Assembly: GCA_025055175.1 (NCBI GenBank)
Contig: JANWYT010000031.1
Coordinates: forward strand, 62,001-126,000
DNA length: 64,000 nt
Reading direction: 5' to 3'
From: Anaerolineae bacterium
Lineage (GTDB): Bacteria > Chloroflexota > Anaerolineae > Aggregatilineales > Phototrophicaceae
Numbering within the stretch: the first letter of the stretch is position 1; each line of letters starts with the position of its first letter. The position numbers and the translations under genes are program-made. The notes under the pieces were generated by a model. That model saw nothing but the letters and a program-made list of their open reading frames with translations, was not told where the DNA came from and ran no database searches. This document shows positions 44,069-52,294 of this stretch, one piece after another.

Positions 44069-47000
44069 ATGACCGCGAGTCGCACGCAACTTCCTCCTAG
44101 CGAACGGATTATTCGCCGTATTGCTCCTGTCTTCATCCTCTCTTTAGGCCTCGTCGTCTTGCTGGCGGTGGCCAACGTCGTGTTATCCAACGTGACGCGC
44201 GTGGAGGAAATGCACCGCAACACGCTGGATCGCGCCAACTTCGCCCTCAGCGCCCTGATGGAACGCTACTTCCAGGCGCTCCAATCCATCGCCAACGACG
44301 CTCGTCTAAACACCTTCGCCAGAGATAACGCTGATCCGCGCGCCGCCACCCAGCGCGCTCGTGACGTCATCGCCGGCGATCCTAACACCTACCAGGCCGT
44401 GCGTTACATCAGCAGCAGCGGCAGAGTCGCTCTAGAAGTGCGCAATGTGCGCGGTTTTCCCCAGATCAGCATCGGAGCTACCGTCGGTCTGCAGGCCATG
44501 AACTTCAGGAACGACCTGGCTTACCTGTCAGCGCTCAGCGGCAGCAGCGCTCGTATCTTCATCGGACGCTTCAACTTGCGGACCAGCGAGGACGATCAGC
44601 CGCTGCTCGTGCCGCGCGTCTACTTCCCGTTGTATGCCCCCATCTTCGTCGACGACAAAGTAAGCGGCGTTGTCCAAGTCGAAATCAATGCTGCCGACTT
44701 GCTGAACATCATCAACAACGCCGACGCAACTTTCATGGATGAGCTGCCAGAACGTCACCTCAGCCTGATGATTCGCCCCGATACCTACATCGCTGACAGC
44801 GGTTCGTCCAGCCTAGCCTACTTGAATAGCATAGAAGCCATCAACGGCAACATCAGCAACGACCATGAAAATGCCCATTGGCGCCAGCTCTACCGCCGCC
44901 CCGACCTGATGACAGCTTATGAAGGCGGCCTGATCCTCTCCACTCTGGGACTGAACTTTGGTGGTGCTGAGCCGACTCAATGGCGTCTCATCTTGCAAGA
45001 CAATCTGTTCGTCGCTTATTCTGGCACAACTGGCGTTGCTGCTTTGATGGTGGCTTTCGCTGGAGCAGCTGCTCTGGCGGCGGCCGTCATCACGCGGCGC
45101 GCCATCGTGCCGCTGGTCATGCCGATGGAAGAAGCCGACAAGATGGCGCTGGCCCTGGCCCAAGACGACATCGACGCTCTGGAGAAGAGCGCTGCGCTGG
45201 CCAGCACCACCCCCAGCGGCGAGAGCATGATCGAAACCATCCGCAGCCTGGCCAAACGCATCGAGGCCCTCAATGAATCGCTCAGCCAGCAGATCAACCG
45301 CCGCAACCGCGACTTGCAAGTCGCTGGGCGCATTGGCCGCGAGACGGCCGTCTTGGATGATCTGGATGTGCTGCTCAGGCGCGCCATCAACCTCATCTGC
45401 AACGAATTGGGCTTCTACCACGCCCAAGTCTTCCTATTGGATGACGTAGGGCGCGTTGCACGCCTGGCCTACAGTCGCGGTGACGCCGGCCAACAAATGC
45501 TGGCGCGCGGCCACCAGATCGAGGTCGGCACGAAGACTGTCATTGGCACAGCCACTGCTCAGCGCCGCCCCGTCATCATCAACGATACGCTGGCTCAGCA
45601 AGGCGAAGTCCCCTTCGGTTTCAATCCGCTGCTGCCAGAGACGCGCGCCGAGATGGGCCTGCCGCTCATGATCGGTGACCAGGTCATCGGTGCGCTGGAC
45701 ATTCAGAGCAAGACGCCCAACGTCTTCCTTCAAGAAGAGCTGCCTACCTTCCAACTCCTGGCCGACCAGTTGGCAATTGCCATTTACAACGCTCGCCTCA
45801 AGGCTCAGGCTGAGCGGCGCTACCAGCAGATCAACCGCCTGAATCGCCAGCTCACCCGCCAGGCCTGGGACGTGGCTCGCCGCGAAGCTCAGCTCAAGCC
45901 ACGCTACGGCGCCGAGACCCTAGGGGAAGAGGTCAGCACAGCGCCCATCACCATTCGCGGTGAGGTCATCGGCAGCTTAACCGCCGCCATCCCCGCCGCT
46001 GAACTCGGCGAAGGCGAGCGCATGATCCTCAACGCCGTCGCTGAACGCGTCGCCCTGGCCATCGAAAACGCCCGCCTATTTCAGGAGACGCAATCTGCCC
46101 TGGCAGAGACCTCCACCCTCTATCAGCTCAGTCGCACCCTCAACGAGGCGACCTCTCTCGACGACGTGCTTCAAGCTATCGTCAGCCTCATCGCCCCCGA
46201 CGCCAGCAGCGGCCAGGTCTGGCTGTTTGATGACTACCCACCTGGCAGCGACCCGGAATGGGCGCGCCTGAGCCTGGATTTGCCTTTGCAGCCGCGCCGC
46301 ACCGATCTCATGCGCGAAGACCCTCTCCTGCGCCTAGACAACTATCCGCTGCTCCAAGCTATGCGACCTGACGATGTTTTAGCTATTGAGCGCTTGGAAG
46401 ACGTCGAGCAAGACGCACGCCTGCAAATGTTCCTAGAAGGCGTAGAAGCCGAATCTGCTGTCTTTGTGCCGCTCAACATGCGTGGCATATGGCGTGGCTA
46501 TATCGTCCTGCTCTTTGGGCAACCGCGCACCTTCAGCGAACGCGAGCGTCGCATTTACAGCACCCTCATCGCTCAGGCTGGCGCCGCCATCGACAACCGC
46601 CTGCTACTGCGCCAAACAGAAGAAGCTTTGTCGCGTAACGAAAAGCTCTACGCCGCCAGCCGTATCATCAACACCGCCCTCAACCCGTCCGACCTGGTCT
46701 ACGCCGCTGTCGCCACCACAAACGATCCTTCTATGAGCTTCTGGCTGGCGCTGCTGGAACACATTGAAGGCAGCGATGATCCCTGGGACGTGAACGTCCG
46801 CCTCATTGCTCGTTCTGTCCAGGGCGCTGTTGAGGAGGCTGATGAAGTCCTCAACTTGCGCATTGATCCGAACTCAGCTGTGCGCCGCCGCGAGCCAGAG
46901 ATCGTCGTCGAACCCAATGCAGCCATAACCGACGTACCGCCTCTCGTCGAATGGATGCGTCAACAGGGCCAACGCTTCATGGCTATCTTCCCGCTCTTCA

Positions 47001-50000
47001 GCGAGAACCAGCCCATCGCCCTATTTTTCCTCACTTCGGTGTTGAACTATGAGCTTTCGTCGGAAGACTACGACGTCTATAAGGCTCTCACTGGTCAAAT
47101 GAGTACCCAAATCCAGAATTACCGCCTGTTGGCCCGCACGGAGCAAGCGCTCAATGAGACGCGCCGCTTATATGTAGCCAGCCGCGCTGTCTCTAGCGCT
47201 CAAGATATGCTGGGCATTTACGAAGCTATGGTCGGTCACCTGACCACGCCCTTCCTGCGCGGTGTGGCTGAAGGCACGGCCATCATGCTCTCGCTTTGGT
47301 TCGCCCGCCCCAGCTCGCGCCGAGACGCCCCCAACTTGGAGCTAGTCTACCAATACGTCAGCGATGATCGCCGTCCTAGCATGAGGGTTGGCGAAGTCAT
47401 CGCCCACCAAGACGCGCCCTTCAGTGCCCTCCTGGAAGAATCCGACGATAACTTCCTGCTCTACAAAGACCTGAGCGCTGTCCCTGGCTCGCTCGTCCTG
47501 CGCACAGTTTTGGGACAGGCTCGCATGAAGGCTGCCGCCATCGCCGAACTCAGCACCCGCACCCGCTGGTTCGGCGTCCTCATCTGCCATACCAATCGGC
47601 CTGACTTGCTAGACGAGAGTTACGTGCGCTTCATGCGCGCCATAGCCGATCAGGTCTCCGTCGCCCTCGAAAATCAAACTCTGCTGCGCGAAGCCGAATT
47701 CGAACGCGAGAACCTCAACCAAATTCTCTCCACCCTGCCCGCTGGCGTCATGGTACTCGACCCCGACACCTACCAGCCGATCCAGAACAACCAGCGCGCC
47801 GAAGAGCTGCTGGGCCGCTCTATCGATCAAGAGCAGCCCTTCGCCGCCAAAGCCTATCGCCTGTTCCGCAGCAGCAGCCAGAGCTTCTACCCCGACGATC
47901 AACTGCCTGTTTACCGCGCCAACCGCACTAATCAGGCTGCCTTTGGTGATGATATCGCCGTCATCCGTGAAGACGGCACACAAGTCGATCTGCTCATTAA
48001 TGCTGCTCCTATCTACGACGCCAACGGACGCAAGATGGCCATCGTCACTGCTCTCCAGGACATCAGCAATCTGCGCAGCCTAGAGAACACCCTGCAAGAG
48101 AACCTGCGCGAGACGGTGGCACTTTACGAGACGCAGCGCGCTCTGTCTGAAGCCAACACTCTAGAAGAGGTGCTGGATCGCCTCATCGAACAGCTCAGCA
48201 CGCAGCAGGTCAGCGACGCCTACATCTTACTCGCCCCAGAGACCTCCGAGGACGCCCCTATCCTGGCCCGCTACCTGTTCCGCCCTCTAGACGACACAGA
48301 GGCGCTCAGTCCTCTCCTCAGCGAGTCGCCGATCATCATAGATGACGCTGAAGCTGAAGGGCTAGTGCCGCCCTGGACGCGCCAAGCGTTGGAAAACCTC
48401 CACATCCGTTCTGTCCTCGTCGCGCCGCTGCGCCCCAAGACCCGCTCGCGCGCTATAGGCTGGATTATGTTGACCAGCGACGCGCCGCACCACTTCAATC
48501 CAGAGCAAGAGCGCGTCCTCGGCACCATCAGCGACATGGCGTCAACTGCTCTGGATAACACCTTCCTAATCGCCTCAACCCAGGCTGCTCTCCAGGAGAC
48601 TGCTGCTCTCTACAGCGCTACCGCCACCATCAGTCGCGCCCGCAACCTGGAGGAACTGCGCAGCGCCATGCAAAACGCCATTGAAGCGCTACACGCAGAC
48701 TACTACGGGACATTCCTGCTGACAGAGAGGGGCATCTCTGTGTTGTTCTCGTTTGGCACAGAGCGCCTCAGCGAGCAAGATCACCATCGCTTGGCCCTAG
48801 CCGAGCTTGGCGAGGATGGCCAGGTCTACATCTCCGATCTGAGGCGCGCCACTTCGGGCGAATTTGAGCGCGAAGTCCTCAAGATCGGCGACGTGCAGGC
48901 CGTGGCTGCCGTCAACCTGCGCGCCAAAGACTTACGAGGCGGTCGTCTGTTCGTCGGCTATCGCCAAGTCTACCGCTTCCAGGAAGGTGACATCCGCTAC
49001 TTGAACACCATCGCCGACAGCGCCTCCGTCGTCTTGGACAACATCACTCTGCTCGAACAAATTCAAAGTACGCTGCAAGAGACCAGCATCCTGTACCAAG
49101 CCTCGCGCGCTCTCACCGAGGCCAACTCGCCGGCTGATATTGTGGACGTGATCGTCAACTATCTGATCGAACCCCACATCGACCAAGTGTTCATCGCCCT
49201 GCTCAACCGCCCCACTTGGGACTCGCCATCAGCCCACGTGGAGGTCGCGGCTAGTTGGCACAGCGAAGACGAGATCAACCTCCAGGGCATTATCTTGACG
49301 GCTGAACAGTTCCCCGCCTGGAAGTACTTGGCCAGCGAATCCGTCGTGGTTATCGAAGACGTGGAAGACCCCAACCTGCCGCTGAGCGACATCGAGCGCA
49401 TCAGCATACGCAGCCTAGACACCCGCTCGGTAGTGATTGCGCCGCTGCGCGTGGTCAACCGCGCCATTGGCGCGATCTGGCTTGGTTCGCGCCAAGCTCA
49501 TGATTACACCGACCGCGACGTACGTATCTTCCAGGCCTTCGCCGAGCAAACCTCGCTATCGATGGAAGCGACGCGCCTGCTGGAACAGACAGAGCGCCGC
49601 GCTGCGCAGTTAGAGACGACCGCACAAATCTCCGAGCGCGTCGGCAGCATCCTCGATCTGGACGTGTTGCTGCCTCAGGTGGTAGAGCTGATCCGCGAGC
49701 GTTTTGGCTACGATCATGTCCAGGTATTCATGATGGATGACAACAACGAATGGGCTTTGCTGCGCGCTAGCACGGGCAGAATTGGCCAGGAACTGCTGGC
49801 CATCGGCCACAAGCTCAAGCGCGGCTCAGAGTCAGTCATCGGCCAGGTGACAGCGCGCGGCGAGCTGACCGTTGCCCTAGACACTGCCGACGCCAACGTC
49901 GTCCATAAGCCCAACCCCTACCTGCCGCTCACCCGCTCTGAGCTGGCTCTGCCGCTCAAGATCAAAGGTGAGGTCGTCGGCGCGCTCGACGTACAGTCCA

Positions 50001-52246
50001 ACCAGCCCAACGCCTTCAGCGAAGAGGACATCCAAGCGCTGACGACTCTGGCGGCCCAGATCAGCGTCGCCATCGACAACGCCCGCCTGTACGAAGAAGC
50101 CTTCGCTCGCGCCCAAGACATGTCCTTCCTGTTCGACATCACCAACGCTGCCGCCACCGCCGAGACTCTAGACAAGGCCCTGCGCGAGATTACCCAGCGC
50201 GCCATGATAGCCCTCAACGCCATCAACGCCGTCATTTATCTGCCGCAAACTTACCGCGACTACAAGGACAACACGCTCGTCATGCTCAAGCCGATGGCGC
50301 TGGCTGGCCAAGGGCAACCGCTCAGTGAATTGGCCGAGGTCGCTCTCAACGACAGCGAAAACCTCGTGGCTATCGCTGCGATTGGCCTGCAGCCAACCAA
50401 CGTGCGCAACGTCGAAAAAGAGGTGCGCTACCAACCCATCGCTAGCAACGCTCGCTCGGCCATCCTCATCCCTGTCGCCAGCGCCAACGAGCTGGTCGCC
50501 ATGCTGCTGTTAGAGTCCGCCCAACTCAACGCCTTCAGCCACGACGACCTGACGCTGTTGCTCACCCTGGCTGGCTCAGTCAGCGCGATCATCCAAAACG
50601 GCCTGCTGGTGGAGCAGCTCCAGGCCACCAATGAACGTCTGCGCGAAGTTGACCGCCTCAAGAGCCAGTTCTTGGCCAACATGAGCCATGAACTACGTAC
50701 TCCGCTCAATTCGATCATCGGCTTCAGCCGCGTCATGCTCAAGGGGATCGACGGCCCGTTGACGGAGATGCAGGAGCAAGACCTGACCACCATCTACAAC
50801 AGCGGCAACCACCTACTCAACCTCATCAACGATATCCTCGATCAGGCTAAGATCGAAGCCAACGAGATGACCCTCAAGTTCGCTTACTTCGACATCAAGG
50901 CCGTGATCGAAGGCGTGCGTTCGATCGCCATCGGCCTAATCAAAGACAAGCCGCTGGAGCTGTTCGTCGAAATTGCCCCCAACCTGCCCCAAGCCTACGG
51001 GGATGACTTCCGCACCCGCCAAGTCTTGCTCAATTTGGTGAGCAATGCCATCAAATTCACTCCTGAAGGCAGCGTGACCGTCCGCACCTACCTCACTGAA
51101 GACAGGCAGGGCCGTCCGCGCCTGCGCATTGACGTGATCGACACTGGCATAGGCATTGCCGAAAAAGACCTCCCCATTTTGTTCGAAGCCTTCCGTCAGG
51201 TCGATTCGTCGCTCACCCGCACCGTGGGCGGCACAGGCCTGGGCCTGCCTATCTCCAAATCGTTGGTGGAGCTGCAGGGCGGCGAGCTGCTGGTGTCCTC
51301 GACCGTCGGCGTCGGCTCAACCTTCAGCATCACCATCCCCACCGAGCCAGGCGCAGAGGAGATTTTGGCTCGTCGTCGCGCTCAAAGCCAAAGCCTGAGG
51401 AGCGACGGTCACAGCACTGATACCGCACTCGTACCTCGCCCTGGTGACCCACGCGAGACCCAAAGTGCGCCCAGAGTCGTGCCACCCATGCCAATTATGC
51501 CTGCCAAGCGCGATGTTCTGCTGATTGAAGACAACAAGGATATGGTTGACCAGTTCCGACGAGTCTTACAGCGCCAGGGCTTCGAAGTCCAGACTGCCGA
51601 TCATCCAGCCTACGCCGAAGCGATGGTGGGTCAGCTGCGGCCTACCGTCGTCGTGATGGACGTCAACTTCGCAGATGGTCGTGGTTGGGAGATCCTCAAG
51701 AACCTCAAGAAGCGCGACGACAGCTTCGACATTCCGATCATCGTCAACAGCCTCAGCACGGAGAGCGAACGCGCCTACCAGCTAGGGGCATACCACTTCA
51801 TCCAGCGTCCCTTCACGCCCGATAAACTGGTGGAGGTCGTCCTGCAGGCCGAGGAAGAGAACAACGTCGCTCGTATCGTCGTCATTGACGACCGTCCTGA
51901 AGACGCGCGCTTGATCGAACAACTGCTCAGCGAACGCGGCACTTATCGCGTCTTCGCCGCCAACAACGGCAAGGACGGCATTTCGATGGTGGCCCGCCGC
52001 CGCCCCAGCCTGGTCATCCTAGACCTGCGCATGCCAGAGATGGACGGCTTCGCCGTGTTGAACGAATTGCGCAGCAACCCAGAGACGGCCAAAATTCCCG
52101 TCCTGGTCGTCACTGGCGACCTCAATCTCAGCCAGGCAGAACAGGACGCCCTGGCCAATGTGCGCGTCGTCCCCAAAGCCGAAATCAGCCAGCAGGAGTA
52201 CGAACGCTTCCTGGATGACGTGCGCAAGCACCTCAACGGAAACTGA
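44069..52246 (+). CDS. Giant hybrid sensor histidine kinase with about ten GAF modules
   Basis: About 2725 residues. Order: membrane span (about 15-42), extracytoplasmic sensor (45-312), second span (315-348), HAMP (345-400), GAF (430-575), half GAF (600-675), GAFs at about 690-855, 865-1035 and 1040-1220, PAS (1220-1350), and GAFs at about 1355-1515, 1517-1678, 1680-1850, 1852-2020 and 2022-2190. HisKA follows with His2207 (ANMSHELRTPLNS), then HATPase with DTGIGIAEKD and GTGLGLPISK, then two receivers. Most GAF modules are joined by short repeated signalling helices such as ALAETSTLYQLSRTL. The first receiver has Asp (VVVMDVNFADG) but Arg in place of the conserved Lys (FIQRPF); the second is complete. 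I start at 44069, where AAGGA is 8 nt upstream; 44060 (ATGA overlap) is the alternative. Confidence 0.9.
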   Translation: MTASRTQLPPSERIIRRIAPVFILSLGLVVLLAVANVVLSNVTRVEEMHRNTLDRANFALSALMERYFQALQSIANDARLNTFARDNADPRAATQRARDVIAGDPNTYQAVRYISSSGRVALEVRNVRGFPQISIGATVGLQAMNFRNDLAYLSALSGSSARIFIGRFNLRTSEDDQPLLVPRVYFPLYAPIFVDDKVSGVVQVEINAADLLNIINNADATFMDELPERHLSLMIRPDTYIADSGSSSLAYLNSIEAINGNISNDHENAHWRQLYRRPDLMTAYEGGLILSTLGLNFGGAEPTQWRLILQDNLFVAYSGTTGVAALMVAFAGAAALAAAVITRRAIVPLVMPMEEADKMALALAQDDIDALEKSAALASTTPSGESMIETIRSLAKRIEALNESLSQQINRRNRDLQVAGRIGRETAVLDDLDVLLRRAINLICNELGFYHAQVFLLDDVGRVARLAYSRGDAGQQMLARGHQIEVGTKTVIGTATAQRRPVIINDTLAQQGEVPFGFNPLLPETRAEMGLPLMIGDQVIGALDIQSKTPNVFLQEELPTFQLLADQLAIAIYNARLKAQAERRYQQINRLNRQLTRQAWDVARREAQLKPRYGAETLGEEVSTAPITIRGEVIGSLTAAIPAAELGEGERMILNAVAERVALAIENARLFQETQSALAETSTLYQLSRTLNEATSLDDVLQAIVSLIAPDASSGQVWLFDDYPPGSDPEWARLSLDLPLQPRRTDLMREDPLLRLDNYPLLQAMRPDDVLAIERLEDVEQDARLQMFLEGVEAESAVFVPLNMRGIWRGYIVLLFGQPRTFSERERRIYSTLIAQAGAAIDNRLLLRQTEEALSRNEKLYAASRIINTALNPSDLVYAAVATTNDPSMSFWLALLEHIEGSDDPWDVNVRLIARSVQGAVEEADEVLNLRIDPNSAVRRREPEIVVEPNAAITDVPPLVEWMRQQGQRFMAIFPLFSENQPIALFFLTSVLNYELSSEDYDVYKALTGQMSTQIQNYRLLARTEQALNETRRLYVASRAVSSAQDMLGIYEAMVGHLTTPFLRGVAEGTAIMLSLWFARPSSRRDAPNLELVYQYVSDDRRPSMRVGEVIAHQDAPFSALLEESDDNFLLYKDLSAVPGSLVLRTVLGQARMKAAAIAELSTRTRWFGVLICHTNRPDLLDESYVRFMRAIADQVSVALENQTLLREAEFERENLNQILSTLPAGVMVLDPDTYQPIQNNQRAEELLGRSIDQEQPFAAKAYRLFRSSSQSFYPDDQLPVYRANRTNQAAFGDDIAVIREDGTQVDLLINAAPIYDANGRKMAIVTALQDISNLRSLENTLQENLRETVALYETQRALSEANTLEEVLDRLIEQLSTQQVSDAYILLAPETSEDAPILARYLFRPLDDTEALSPLLSESPIIIDDAEAEGLVPPWTRQALENLHIRSVLVAPLRPKTRSRAIGWIMLTSDAPHHFNPEQERVLGTISDMASTALDNTFLIASTQAALQETAALYSATATISRARNLEELRSAMQNAIEALHADYYGTFLLTERGISVLFSFGTERLSEQDHHRLALAELGEDGQVYISDLRRATSGEFEREVLKIGDVQAVAAVNLRAKDLRGGRLFVGYRQVYRFQEGDIRYLNTIADSASVVLDNITLLEQIQSTLQETSILYQASRALTEANSPADIVDVIVNYLIEPHIDQVFIALLNRPTWDSPSAHVEVAASWHSEDEINLQGIILTAEQFPAWKYLASESVVVIEDVEDPNLPLSDIERISIRSLDTRSVVIAPLRVVNRAIGAIWLGSRQAHDYTDRDVRIFQAFAEQTSLSMEATRLLEQTERRAAQLETTAQISERVGSILDLDVLLPQVVELIRERFGYDHVQVFMMDDNNEWALLRASTGRIGQELLAIGHKLKRGSESVIGQVTARGELTVALDTADANVVHKPNPYLPLTRSELALPLKIKGEVVGALDVQSNQPNAFSEEDIQALTTLAAQISVAIDNARLYEEAFARAQDMSFLFDITNAAATAETLDKALREITQRAMIALNAINAVIYLPQTYRDYKDNTLVMLKPMALAGQGQPLSELAEVALNDSENLVAIAAIGLQPTNVRNVEKEVRYQPIASNARSAILIPVASANELVAMLLLESAQLNAFSHDDLTLLLTLAGSVSAIIQNGLLVEQLQATNERLREVDRLKSQFLANMSHELRTPLNSIIGFSRVMLKGIDGPLTEMQEQDLTTIYNSGNHLLNLINDILDQAKIEANEMTLKFAYFDIKAVIEGVRSIAIGLIKDKPLELFVEIAPNLPQAYGDDFRTRQVLLNLVSNAIKFTPEGSVTVRTYLTEDRQGRPRLRIDVIDTGIGIAEKDLPILFEAFRQVDSSLTRTVGGTGLGLPISKSLVELQGGELLVSSTVGVGSTFSITIPTEPGAEEILARRRAQSQSLRSDGHSTDTALVPRPGDPRETQSAPRVVPPMPIMPAKRDVLLIEDNKDMVDQFRRVLQRQGFEVQTADHPAYAEAMVGQLRPTVVVMDVNFADGRGWEILKNLKKRDDSFDIPIIVNSLSTESERAYQLGAYHFIQRPFTPDKLVEVVLQAEEENNVARIVVIDDRPEDARLIEQLLSERGTYRVFAANNGKDGISMVARRRPSLVILDLRMPEMDGFAVLNELRSNPETAKIPVLVVTGDLNLSQAEQDALANVRVVPKAEISQQEYERFLDDVRKHLNGN

Positions 52247-52294
52247 AACTTGTTCTGGACGCCATTGCCTGCCCACTTAATCAGGAAGCCCATT

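Noticed and set aside
52250-52294. TTG start for the threonine synthase fusion
   Set aside because: It starts just after the kinase stop without a ribosome-binding site. The GTG at 52295 has AGGA upstream and gives the usual N-terminal zinc ribbon.
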